This document shows positions 1 to 5,785 of a stretch of DNA of 8,563 bases, piece after piece. The notes below the pieces were generated by a model. It worked only from the letters and a program-made list of their open reading frames with translations. It had not been told where the DNA came from and made no database searches. The translations under genes were made by a program, and so were the position numbers. The DNA comes from Alphaproteobacteria bacterium (GTDB lineage Bacteria > Pseudomonadota > Alphaproteobacteria > UBA9219): NCBI GenBank assembly GCA_028693775.1, contig JAQUUS010000051.1, forward strand, positions 1 through 8,563. Direction: 5' to 3'. Numbering within the stretch: the stretch's first letter is position 1; each line of letters begins with the position of its first letter.

Positions 1-6
1 AAGGGG

Positions 7-477
7 TTATTTCGCGGCGTCCTTGAATTCCAACGCATAATCGCGGGTCTTGGCGCCGACGTCGATCTTGCGGAAACTCAGGGTTTCAAAGCCCCTGCCC
101 GCGCAATCGTCGTCGCCTATGGCGCGGAAGGCCTTGGCCTTGGTGCAGAACTTGTGCTTGCCTGACCACTCGGTCGGCGTCACGCCCGAAGGCGTACCCA
201 CAGCATGCGCATAGTAAAAATAAAACCGCCGGTCGAGAGGATCGTTATAGACCCGCGCGCACTGCCCCGGCTCGATCCGCCACCAGCCCTCGGACACCCA
301 TTGCTCGATGCCGTCCTGATCTTCGGCTCTGTAGGCGAACGCGGCCTCGAGAGGGCCTTTTGTCCGGTTGCAAAACGACATTCCGGCCTGCGCCGTCCCT
401 GAAATCAGCATAGCAACCGCAAAAAAAGCGGCGGCGCCTAAAAAACGCGGCCGTCGGGAGATAAATACGAAATCCAT
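7..477 (-). CDS. Exported DUF1036 family protein
   Basis: A 156-residue protein of the DUF1036 family, for which I know no biochemical function. Residues 1-31 form a signal peptide: a basic stretch (RRPR, 8-11), a hydrophobic core, and a likely cleavage after AQA-31, so the product should be periplasmic or secreted. The mature part shows the family pattern: CNRT (36-39), W60, SEGWW then R-I-x-PG-x-C (62-73), a tyrosine- and phenylalanine-rich strand (85-89), W104-S-G, F110-C111, F117, C125-x-x-RGF and the F-x-x-I-D-x-G motif near 135-141. The four cysteines (36, 73, 111, 125) would suit two disulfides in the periplasm. The reading frame stays open further upstream, but that part lies antisense-free in another frame of purA and has no family similarity. 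The ATG at 477 directly begins the signal peptide and follows a GGGG stretch. It lies 77 bases after purA on the same strand and may be read through from it. Confidence 0.85.
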   Translation of the reverse strand: MDFVFISRRPRFLGAAAFFAVAMLISGTAQAGMSFCNRTKGPLEAAFAYRAEDQDGIEQWVSEGWWRIEPGQCARVYNDPLDRRFYFYYAHAVGTPSGVTPTEWSGKHKFCTKAKAFRAIGDDDCAGRGFETLSFRKIDVGAKTRDYALEFKDAAK

Positions 478-554
478 AGCAATCGGCGCCCCAAGAAACG
501 ATTCATCGTCCTTCGATTTATCATAGTTCGGCCACCGAATCCAAGAGGCCCGGA

Positions 555-1847
555 TCAACCCGAAAACGGATCTTTCATCAAAATCGTATCGTCGCGCTCG
601 GGGCTTGTCGACAGAAGGATAACGGGTGCTTCGATCAGCTCTTCGATGCGCCGGATGTATTTGAGTGCCTGCGCCGGAAGTTCGGCCCAGCTGCGCAGAC
701 CCCGCGTGTTGCAGTCCCAGCCTTCGCAAACGTCGTAAACGGGCTCGACCGCCGCCTGCGCCTGCTGGCCCGCGGGCAGATAGTCGATGAGCTTGCCGTT
801 GAGCTTGTAGGCGCGGCAAATTTTGACTTCCTTGAAGGCGTCGAGAATATCGAGCTTCGTCAGCGCAATGCCGTCGATGCCGCCGGTTTTCACCGCCTGC
901 CTCACGGCCACGGCGTCGAGCCAGCCGCAACGGCGCTTGCGCCCCGTCACCGTTCCGAACTCATGCCCGCGCTCGCAAAGCAAATCGCCGTCGCTGCCGT
1001 GATCTTCCGTCGGGAACGGCCCCGCACCCACACGCGTAGTGTAAGCCTTGCAAATGCCGACAATGCGCCCGCATGTTTTGGCACTCACGCCCGACCCCGT
1101 CGCCGCATTCGCCGCCACGGTATTGCTGGACGTCACGAACGGATAGGTGCCATGATCGATGTCGAGCAACGCGCCCTGCGCGCCCTCGAACAGCATGAGC
1201 TTGCCCGCCTTGCGCTCGGCCTCGAGGCGCGACCAGACCACGCCCACATAGGGCAGGATTTTGGGCGCGATCTCCATAATCTTGGCGTAGATGTCGGCGG
1301 GCTCGAAGGTTTCGGCGCCCAGAGCCTTCAACAACGCATTATAATGAGCCAGCAGATAATCGAGCTTGGTGCGCAAAACTTCGGGCTCGGTGAAATCGCA
1401 CAAGCGAATGCCGCGCCGCGCAACCTTGTCTTCGTAGGTCGGACCGATACCCCGGCCCGTTGTGCCGATCTTGCTGTCGCCGCGAGCGGCTTCGCGCGCA
1501 CGGTCCAAAACGCCGTAGAACGGAAGGATGACCGGGCAATTTTCGGCAATCAGCAAATTGTCGGGAGTCACTTCGACGCCCTTCTCGCGGATCGCGGCGA
1601 TTTCGTTCAAAAGATGCCACGGATCGACGACCACGCCGTTGCCGATGACCGACAGCTTGTCGGGACGCACGACGCCGGACGGCAGAAGACTGAGTTTGTA
1701 GGTAACGCCGTCGATGACGAGCGTGTGGCCCGCGTTGTGACCGCCCTGAAACCGCACGACAATATCCGCGCGATACGACAGCCAATCGACAATCTTTCCC
1801 TTGCCTTCATCGCCCCACTGGGCGCCTACGACGACGACGTTGTTCAT
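555..1847 (-). CDS. purA: Adenylosuccinate synthetase
   Basis: Catalyses GTP-dependent condensation of IMP with aspartate to adenylosuccinate, the first committed step of AMP synthesis, in the cytosol. The 430-residue product has the usual length and the complete motif set: GDEGKGK (12-18) with the catalytic Asp13, GGHNAGHT (35-42) with catalytic His41, TGRGIGP (130-136), GAQG and DHGTYPFVTSSN (222-242), the aspartate-binding loop TTRVGAGPFPT (270-280), RKRRCGWLD (303-311), TKLD (330-333) and the C-terminal STSPERDD (413-420). The frame is open for 20 more codons upstream, but MNNVVVVG is the family start, so I chose the ATG at 1847. No strong Shine-Dalgarno sequence is visible before it. A small inverted repeat (TTCGG/CCGAA, 527-539) follows the gene without a T-run, so I do not call it a terminator. 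The DUF1036 gene follows on the same strand. Confidence 0.97.
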   Translation of the reverse strand: MNNVVVVGAQWGDEGKGKIVDWLSYRADIVVRFQGGHNAGHTLVIDGVTYKLSLLPSGVVRPDKLSVIGNGVVVDPWHLLNEIAAIREKGVEVTPDNLLIAENCPVILPFYGVLDRAREAARGDSKIGTTGRGIGPTYEDKVARRGIRLCDFTEPEVLRTKLDYLLAHYNALLKALGAETFEPADIYAKIMEIAPKILPYVGVVWSRLEAERKAGKLMLFEGAQGALLDIDHGTYPFVTSSNTVAANAATGSGVSAKTCGRIVGICKAYTTRVGAGPFPTEDHGSDGDLLCERGHEFGTVTGRKRRCGWLDAVAVRQAVKTGGIDGIALTKLDILDAFKEVKICRAYKLNGKLIDYLPAGQQAQAAVEPVYDVCEGWDCNTRGLRSWAELPAQALKYIRRIEELIEAPVILLSTSPERDDTILMKDPFSG

Positions 1848-2055
1848 GATATTCAGACGGTTAAAGCGCTTCGAGGCAAGGCACCCGAACGGCGCAAAAT
1901 GAGACAACCGCCTTGCAGCCTTTTTTAGCCGGATCGCCGCCTATTTAAAAGGCTTTATTTTTAGAATGGACATTTGGCTTCAAATTGCGCCGTGCGTGCG
2001 GAAAAATGAGGGATTTAACCTTTGCGGCGCCGTGGCCGATCTTTCGGCGAAGGTT

Positions 2056-2076
2056 CAAAAACCGAATCGTTTTCGG
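2056..2076 (-). terminator. Possible terminator after small gene 2112-2276
   Basis: Read on the minus strand, a 5-bp stem CCGAA/TTCGG (arms 2072-2076 and 2062-2066) with a 5-base loop is followed at once by TTTTT (2061-2057). The stem is short, so this is a modest candidate. It lies 36 bases after the stop codon of the small gene and would separate it from purA further downstream. Confidence 0.4.
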
Positions 2077-2111
2077 GCTGGAAAACCTCGAAAGAAAGGC
2101 AGGCCGCACCG

Positions 2112-2276
2112 TCATCTCGGAGCCGGACAGTTGGGGGCGAAGAAATCGGCAAGGGCATAATCCGTCGGCGGCTCCGGCCCGTCGAGACCGTCGAAGCCGT
2201 TCGCGCCGCCGGCCATCCGGGGCCATTCGCATACCGTAAATGCGACGCGAGGAAATAACGTTTTCGGTTTGAACAT
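2112..2276 (-). CDS. Small Fur-box-associated two-cysteine protein, copy 1
   Basis: A 54-residue protein I do not recognise. It is a clear paralog of the 55-residue product of 2496-2663. Shared positions are L7-[FY]8-P9-x-V11-A12, V15-C16-[ED]17, then PEPPTD-[YF] (34-40) and the C-terminal DFFAPNC (44-50) followed by P-x-PR. Both cysteines (16 and 50) are conserved in the pair; the middle (residues 18-33) is Gly-rich here and divergent. There is no signal peptide and no membrane segment. The ATG at 2276 follows GGGGAGGG (2281-2288) closely. An in-frame GTG at 2327 would add 17 residues, but it has no spaced ribosome site and that stretch is not shared with the paralog. A promoter and a Fur-box-like palindrome lie upstream, suggesting expression under iron starvation (inference). 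The conserved C-terminal tail could be a binding tail or a modified core peptide, but no maturation enzyme is visible in the window. Confidence 0.7.
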   Translation of the reverse strand: MFKPKTLFPRVAFTVCEWPRMAGGANGFDGLDGPEPPTDYALADFFAPNCPAPR

Positions 2277-2280
2277 CCTG

Positions 2281-2319
2281 CCCTCCCCTTTCGCTTGCCT
2301 TATAAAAATAGATCCTCCT
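2281..2319 (-). promoter_or_regulatory. Leader with two Shine-Dalgarno-like sequences
   Basis: The leader of the 54-residue gene carries GGGGAGGG (2281-2288) next to the ATG and a second, perfect AGGAGG (2314-2319) 37 bases upstream of it. No ATG, GTG or TTG sits at a usable distance after the upstream AGGAGG. It may be a ribosome standby or decoy site, a pairing site for an RNA, or chance. Confidence 0.35.
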
Positions 2320-2341
2320 TTTTGCACCTTCCAACGATGAC

Positions 2342-2370
2342 ATCTTACACCAAATGAGAATTACTCTCAA
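2342..2370 (-). promoter_or_regulatory. Sigma70-like promoter of copy 1
   Basis: On the minus strand TTGAGA (2370-2365) is followed after exactly 17 bases by TAAGAT (2347-2342). Transcription would start near 2335, giving a leader of roughly 58 bases. The -35 element lies inside the Fur-box-like palindrome. The second small gene has the same geometry (TTGAGA, 17 bases, TAATCT), which strengthens both calls. Confidence 0.55.
2355..2369. promoter_or_regulatory. Fur-box-like operator upstream of copy 1
   Basis: The 15-base sequence TGAGAATTACTCTCA is a near-perfect 7-1-7 palindrome. It matches the Fur consensus TGATAATNATTATCA at 11 of 14 defined positions. It covers the -35 element of the promoter, so bound Fur would block RNA polymerase (inference from known Fur action). 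Confidence 0.6.
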
Positions 2371-2480
2371 CGCAGGGAACGGAGCGGAAACGAAATCGGC
2401 ATTCGCGCGGCGCGCCAACGCGTTGAGAGGACTCTTCGCAACGCACAAAAATAAAAGAACAAAAAAAAGAAAGAATCGTC

Positions 2481-2513
2481 CGCCCGCGCGAAAAATCAGC
2501 GAGGTTTCGGGCA
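2481..2513 (-). terminator. Possible terminator overlapping the end of copy 2
   Basis: On the minus strand TGCCCG (2513-2508) can pair with CGGGCG (2486-2481), one pair being a wobble, with a further CGC/GCG inside. After GACGATTC comes a long T-rich run (TTTCTTTTTTTT, near 2472-2461). The loop is large and the T-run is displaced, so this is weak. Confidence 0.3.
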
Positions 2514-2663
2514 GTTGGGGGCGAAGAAATCGAAGAGGATAAAATCCGTCGGCGGCTCCGGATGGCCATGAGGCGTCTCAAGCCCATCGAGCGGACAAAG
2601 CGCTTCGAACGGATCGCACACGACGGCGGCGACGTGAGGATACAGGGCTTGGGATGCGGACAT
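2496..2663 (-). CDS. Small Fur-box-associated two-cysteine protein, copy 2
   Basis: A 55-residue protein of unknown family, paralogous to the 54-residue product of 2112-2276. It shares L7-Y8-P9, V11-A12, V15-C16-D17, PEPPTDF (35-41) and DFFAPNC (45-51), then P-K-PR at the very end. It has a third cysteine (C23) and two histidines (H32, H34) in the middle that the sister lacks. There is no signal peptide or membrane segment; the protein is acidic and proline-rich. The ATG at 2663 follows a perfect AGGAGG (2668-2673) four bases away. The last 25 or so codons are nearly identical in DNA between the copies while the first halves have diverged, so selection or gene conversion acts on the C-terminal tail. 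Its promoter overlaps a strong Fur box, so iron-repressed expression is inferred. This gene is easily missed because a longer, unrelated frame overlaps it. Confidence 0.75.
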   Translation of the reverse strand: MSASQALYPHVAAVVCDPFEALCPLDGLETPHGHPEPPTDFILFDFFAPNCPKPR

Positions 2664-2687
2664 ACGGCCTCCTTTTCTTGAGAGGCC

Positions 2688-2716
2688 AGATTACCAGTAT
2701 TGATAATGATTCTCAA
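2688..2716 (-). promoter_or_regulatory. Sigma70-like promoter of copy 2
   Basis: On the minus strand TTGAGA (2716-2711) and TAATCT (2693-2688) are separated by exactly 17 bases. The predicted start near 2681 gives a leader of about 18 bases carrying the AGGAGG. The -10 element is imperfect, but its first two and last bases fit TATAAT. Confidence 0.5.
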
Positions 2717-2733
2717 TATCGTTTATTGAGAAT
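2701..2733. promoter_or_regulatory. Strong Fur box with an overlapping second palindrome
   Basis: GATAATGATTCTCAATATC (2702-2720) matches the 19-base Fur consensus GATAATGATAATCATTATC at 16 positions, including the first nine. Overlapping it, ATTCTCAATA (2709-2718) and TATTGAGAAT (2724-2733) form a perfect 10-bp inverted repeat with a 5-base spacer. The right arm repeats the Fur half-site, so a second Fur dimer may bind. The box covers the -35 of the small gene 2496-2663. Confidence 0.75.
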
Positions 2734-3098
2734 ACCCCAAAACGCAACGCCGCAGAGGCTTAAAGACCGAAAAAGATATAAAATCGAAAAAAACGAAACA
2801 GAAAAACACAAAAAAACCGCTAGCCCTCTCGCTTGTTTCGGCACACAGGCCCCAACGGCCACCGACTGCCATCACAGCCGCACGAACGGCAAAAATACGG
2901 ACAAAATGTCATTGATATTAAAAACAAAAACGCCCAACAACACCGACAAAACTATATCGCGAAAGCAAATAACAGGTCTCTCCAGGAGCCGTTTTTTTAT
3001 ATAGTGTCGGCACATAAAAATTCCATGCGACAGCATTATGAGCCGTCCACGCATGAAAAAGAGATTTTTTCGATAACAAAATTTTTACGGAGATACTT
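2734..3098. other. A-rich intergenic stretch without a convincing gene
   Basis: This stretch is visibly A-rich on the plus strand (for example 2775-2816) and poorer in GC than the flanking genes. Open frames exist on both strands but overlap each other, have low-complexity translations and lack ribosome sites, so I call none. Three things stand out: the right arm of the operator just before it, a terminator-like hairpin at 2975-2998 on the plus strand, and a GGAGA ribosome site for the gene starting at 3099. No clear promoter for that gene is visible. Confidence 0.5.
2975..2998 (+). terminator. Possible intrinsic terminator
   Basis: GG-(T)-CTC at 2975-2980 can pair with GAG-CC at 2986-2990 (5 bp, one bulged T, loop TCCAG). 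It is followed by G and seven T (2992-2998). The stem is weak but the T-run is good. It would end a plus-strand transcript coming from the A-rich region, where I see no protein gene, so a small RNA is possible. Confidence 0.3.
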
Positions 3099-4064
3099 AT
3101 GCAAAATTCGGGAAAAACATCCGGCGGAAACCAATCAAGCCTTGTTTTCTCCTCTCCTTTTGCGGAAGACATGGTCTTCCTGCGTAACGAAACCAATATT
3201 GACAGAAATACAGCCTTTCATTTAGCCAACCTCAGGAATCTCCTTGCCATTGAATGGAAGACCGAGCAACCCGGTGTCGTAACAACCCTCGGAAAAATCG
3301 TTTGCAAAAGAAACCTGGCTGATGCCGACAGCTTGCTGTCCTCCGTTCTTGAAAAGAATGTCTCATCGGAAAAGGACTTAAAAGCCGTTTCCGAAAGGCT
3401 GTCCTCTATTTTCTTCCTCGCCGAAACCTCCGGTCAGAAAAACGCTCTGGTTCAGCGCCTCCACGAGTTGAACGCTCCGGAACTGAACGAAAAGGCCGAC
3501 GAATACAAAAACAGGAAAATGGTCGAGCTTATCCCCGCAAATATCAGGCTGCACTGGCTTCCGACGGAATATACTGGCTTCACGAAGGCTGAGCAGCAAA
3601 AGCTCATGCATTCCATCGATGAAAAAAGCCGAAGCGTAACAGAAGACGATTCCATAGGTCGTATTTTCGAGCGCGCAATTTGCGAGAAAAACCTCTTTGA
3701 GGCTCACATCCTTCTGTCCTCAATTCTTGAAAAGAAGGTCTCGCCGGAAAAGGATATACAAGCAATTTCCGAACGGGCTGAAATTCTTTTCTTCCTCGCC
3801 GAAGCCAACGGAAAAAAAGACGCTCTGGTACAGGGCCTCTACGAGTTGAACGATCCGGAACTGAACAAAAAGGCAGACAAATTCAAAAACAAGGATTGCC
3901 TCAAGGAGGAGTTTATCGGCCTCACGGCAAGTCAACAGGAAAATCTCGCGAGGTCAATCAATAACGTTCGTCAAAAAGTTACGAACATGCGCGAAAATCC
4001 GGTGCGTCCGCAAAACACGGACACCGCACAGGCCCCGGGCTATGGCTTTGGCGCAGGCAAATAA
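3099..4064 (+). CDS. Hypothetical protein with an internal duplication
   Basis: A 321-residue protein of unknown family, without signal peptide or membrane segment, mostly helical in appearance and rich in Lys and Glu. It contains two copies of a unit: residues about 64-138 and 187-265, with the anchor L-SS-[VI]-LEK at 80 and 206 (offset 126), then E-K-D at 91 and 217, FFLAE at 105 and 231, ALVQ at 116 and 242, and ELN-x-PELN at 123 and 249. After a 12-residue shift the similarity continues (TGFTKAEQQ at 159 against IGLTASQQ at 273). The repeats are also similar in DNA (about 3290-3515 and 3668-3893), suggesting fairly recent duplication. The tail is Pro/Gly-rich (PGYGFGAGK). The ATG at 3099 follows GGAGA at a good distance. 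It is the only plus-strand gene and is poorer in GC than its neighbours, so horizontal transfer is plausible. Possible roles include a cytosolic scaffold or an effector, but nothing in the sequence decides this. Confidence 0.8.
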   Translation: MQNSGKTSGGNQSSLVFSSPFAEDMVFLRNETNIDRNTAFHLANLRNLLAIEWKTEQPGVVTTLGKIVCKRNLADADSLLSSVLEKNVSSEKDLKAVSERLSSIFFLAETSGQKNALVQRLHELNAPELNEKADEYKNRKMVELIPANIRLHWLPTEYTGFTKAEQQKLMHSIDEKSRSVTEDDSIGRIFERAICEKNLFEAHILLSSILEKKVSPEKDIQAISERAEILFFLAEANGKKDALVQGLYELNDPELNKKADKFKNKDCLKEEFIGLTASQQENLARSINNVRQKVTNMRENPVRPQNTDTAQAPGYGFGAGK

Positions 4065-4108
4065 ACATCTTTTGCTATCGATATAAAAAAACACCGAACA
4101 GGCCCCGG
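4021..4108 (+). repeat. 18-bp direct repeat, 70 bases apart
   Basis: ACACCG-C/A-ACAGGCCCCGG occurs at 4021-4038, within the last codons of the duplicated-protein gene, and at 4091-4108, where it forms the left arm of the hairpin. One base differs. Either copy of AGGCCCCGG could pair with the right arm at 4117-4125. Confidence 0.75.
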
Positions 4109-4125
4109 AAGAGCAACCGGGGCCT
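4100..4125. terminator. Hairpin terminator between convergent genes
   Basis: AGGCCCCGG (4100-4108) and CCGGGGCCT (4117-4125) form a perfect 9-bp, GC-rich stem with an 8-base loop. On the plus strand it is followed by ACTTTGTATT, 35 bases after the stop of 3099-4064. On the minus strand it is followed by GTTCGGTG and seven T, 35 bases after the fur stop. It probably serves both converging genes, better for fur. Confidence 0.75.
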
Positions 4126-4160
4126 ACTTTGTATTGGCCTCACGCTCTCGCCGGATTTTC

Positions 4161-4574
4161 CTATTTTTTCTTGCGCAGAACGCAGTAGAGGTCGAGCTTG
4201 TGCCCCACCAGCTTGTAGCCGTGCTTGCGCGCAATGGCTTCCTGAAGTTTTTCGATCTCGCGGCTCGTGAACTCGATAATCTTGCCGCTCTTGAGGTCGA
4301 TCAGATGATCGTGATGCTCCCCGCCCGTTTCCTCAAACCGGGCACGGCCGTCGCCGAACGTATGCTTGTTGACGATCCCCTTCTCTTCGAACAACCGCAC
4401 CGTACGGTAAACCGTCGCCACGCCGATACCGGGATCGCACTTGCGCACGCGACGGCAAAGCTGCTCGACGTCCGGATGATCGCCCGACTTTGAGAGAACG
4501 CGCAAAATAACCTTGCGCGGACCCGTCATTTTGAGGCCGCATTCCTTGCACTTTTTTTCGAGCCGCGACGCCAT
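4161..4574 (-). CDS. fur: Ferric uptake regulator Fur
   Basis: A 137-residue metal-dependent repressor of the Fur family; with Fe(II) it would bind Fur boxes and shut off iron-acquisition genes. The winged helix carries KMTGPRKVIL (15-24), H33 and the recognition helix GVATVYRTVRLFEEKGIV (51-68). The metal region is GEHHDHLID (85-93), E101, then H118-G and H125 in the dimerisation domain. The CxxC that binds structural zinc in E. coli Fur (93 and 96) is D93 and S96 here, as in many alphaproteobacterial Fur proteins, and there is no C-terminal cysteine pair. A different CxxC lies at the N-terminus (C9, C12). Mur-type manganese regulation cannot be excluded, since Mur proteins are close relatives. 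The ATG at 4574 follows GGGGAGG. The gene lies 26 bases after alr, so the two are probably one transcript. Two Fur-box-bearing small genes lie 1.5-2 kb away. Confidence 0.92.
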   Translation of the reverse strand: MASRLEKKCKECGLKMTGPRKVILRVLSKSGDHPDVEQLCRRVRKCDPGIGVATVYRTVRLFEEKGIVNKHTFGDGRARFEETGGEHHDHLIDLKSGKIIEFTSREIEKLQEAIARKHGYKLVGHKLDLYCVLRKKK

Positions 4575-4600
4575 CGCTGCCTCCCCTCAAAACAAAAAAC

Positions 4601-5722
4601 TCAGGCAACGACGCAAAGCTTCGAAGGCTCTTCGCCCACCGCCTGCCACTGGAACCTGACGCGATACTGCACGCCCGTCAACAGATCGTACGAAAGGCGG
4701 TCGCAATACTCGGCCAGATCCTCGACGGGCAACCCCTCGCCCCACAGCGTGACCTTGTCGCCCACCGACGCCTGCGCATAAGGGCGCAAATCGACGGCCG
4801 CCATGTCCATGGCGACGCGCCCCAGAACGGGGCAACGCGCGCCGCCGATCAGAACCGACGCGCCGGAGCGAACAATGCGCGGATAGCCGTCGCCATAGCC
4901 GACGGCGACGATGCCGACGGGCATGTCTTCCGGGCAAACGAAGCTCGCCCCATAGCCGACGCTGTCGCCCTGCCTGAAGTTCTGAATGGCGATGAGGTCG
5001 GTCAGGAAAGTCATGACGGGCTTGAGATTGAGCGATTCCGCCGAGCGGTTCGCAAGCGGCGACGCGCCATAGAGCGCGAGGCCGGGACGCACCCAGTCGT
5101 AATGAAGATCCGGAAACGCGAAAATCGCGGGAGAATTGCACAGGCTTTTCGGGCCGGGCTTTCCGTCGGCGAAAGCGCGGAACGCGGCGGTTTGCTTCGC
5201 GTTCATGGGATGCTCCGGCTCGTCGGCGCAGGCGAAGTGCGAAACGATTCCGACAGGCTGCTCGATGGACTGGTTTTGCGAGAGTTTTATATAGGCGGCC
5301 TCGGCCTCTTCGCCGGGACGAAAGCCGAGACGGCCCATGCCCGTGTTCACCTTGAGCCATGCCTGAAGCTTTCCGGGAAGCTTGGCGCCGGAGAGCCAGT
5401 CGATCTGATATTGGCTGTGAAAAACGATCGAAAACCCAAGCTCGGCGGCAAGCGCGAACTCTTCGGGAGTATATACGCCCTCAATAAGCGTAATCGGAGT
5501 CGATACCCCGACTTTCCGTAGCGACATGGCCTCGTCGATGGACGCGACGCCCATGGCGTCGACATGCCCCTCAAGCCTGAGGCCGACCGAACGGATTCCG
5601 TGTCCGTAGCCGTTCGCCTTGACCATAGCCATGATTTTGGATTTCGGAGCCTTGCTTTTGATGACTTCGAGATTATGCAAAAGATTCGATGTCGATAGTA
5701 TGCAAACCGTTTTCCGTGCCAT
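4601..5722 (-). CDS. alr: Alanine racemase, PLP-dependent
   Basis: Interconverts L- and D-alanine in the cytosol, supplying D-Ala for peptidoglycan. The 373-residue product has the normal length and two domains. The PLP lysine is K35 in MVKANGYGHG (33-42); KVNTGMGRLGF (124-134) is the barrel substrate and PLP region; RPGLALYG (212-219) is a family signature; the second catalytic base is Tyr257 in VGYGASF (255-261); VGYGDGYPR (274-282) and GRVAMDM (301-307) complete the pattern. The ATG at 5722 follows AGGAG at a good distance. fur follows after 26 bases. A promoter candidate and an inverted repeat lie in its leader. The symbol is used for the activity; alr and dadX type cannot be told apart here, though the lack of a D-amino-acid dehydrogenase neighbour favours the biosynthetic form. 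Confidence 0.95.
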   Translation of the reverse strand: MARKTVCILSTSNLLHNLEVIKSKAPKSKIMAMVKANGYGHGIRSVGLRLEGHVDAMGVASIDEAMSLRKVGVSTPITLIEGVYTPEEFALAAELGFSIVFHSQYQIDWLSGAKLPGKLQAWLKVNTGMGRLGFRPGEEAEAAYIKLSQNQSIEQPVGIVSHFACADEPEHPMNAKQTAAFRAFADGKPGPKSLCNSPAIFAFPDLHYDWVRPGLALYGASPLANRSAESLNLKPVMTFLTDLIAIQNFRQGDSVGYGASFVCPEDMPVGIVAVGYGDGYPRIVRSGASVLIGGARCPVLGRVAMDMAAVDLRPYAQASVGDKVTLWGEGLPVEDLAEYCDRLSYDLLTGVQYRVRFQWQAVGEEPSKLCVVA

Positions 5723-5745
5723 TGCCCTTACTCCTCGCGCGAAAC

Positions 5746-5774
5746 CGTACCACAGAAAAACAGCGCGCGGTACG
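5746..5774. repeat. Inverted repeat in the alr leader
   Basis: On the minus strand CGTACCGCG (5774-5766) can pair with TGTGGTACG (5754-5746) through 9 pairs, two of them G-T wobbles, with an 11-base loop containing TTTTT. It ends 23 bases before the alr start. No T-run follows, so it is not an intrinsic terminator. Confidence 0.45.
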
Positions 5775-5785
5775 ACTGAATTCGC

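Noticed and set aside
478..930. Upstream extension of the DUF1036 frame to a 307-residue protein
   Set aside because: The extra 151 residues are an Arg-rich translation of an alternative frame of purA; the signal peptide starts at the ATG at 477.
963..1928. Long plus-strand open frame opposite purA
   Set aside because: It is antisense to a complete purA, has biased low-information composition and no ribosome site; GC-rich genes commonly give such shadows.
2112..2663. Small genes as HemP-type hemin uptake proteins, which are also Fur-regulated and short
   Set aside because: The HemP pattern with a C-terminal tyrosine and arginine-rich strand is absent; the PEPPTD and DFFAPNC tail is different.
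2345..2716. 123-residue minus-strand frame across the second small gene and both operators
   Set aside because: It runs through both Fur boxes and has Arg/Ser-rich low-information content; the 55-codon frame has the ribosome site and a paralog.
2654..3225. Plus-strand frames of 116 and 130 codons in the A-rich region
   Set aside because: They overlap each other, lack ribosome sites and have no recognisable features; the second runs into the real gene at 3099.
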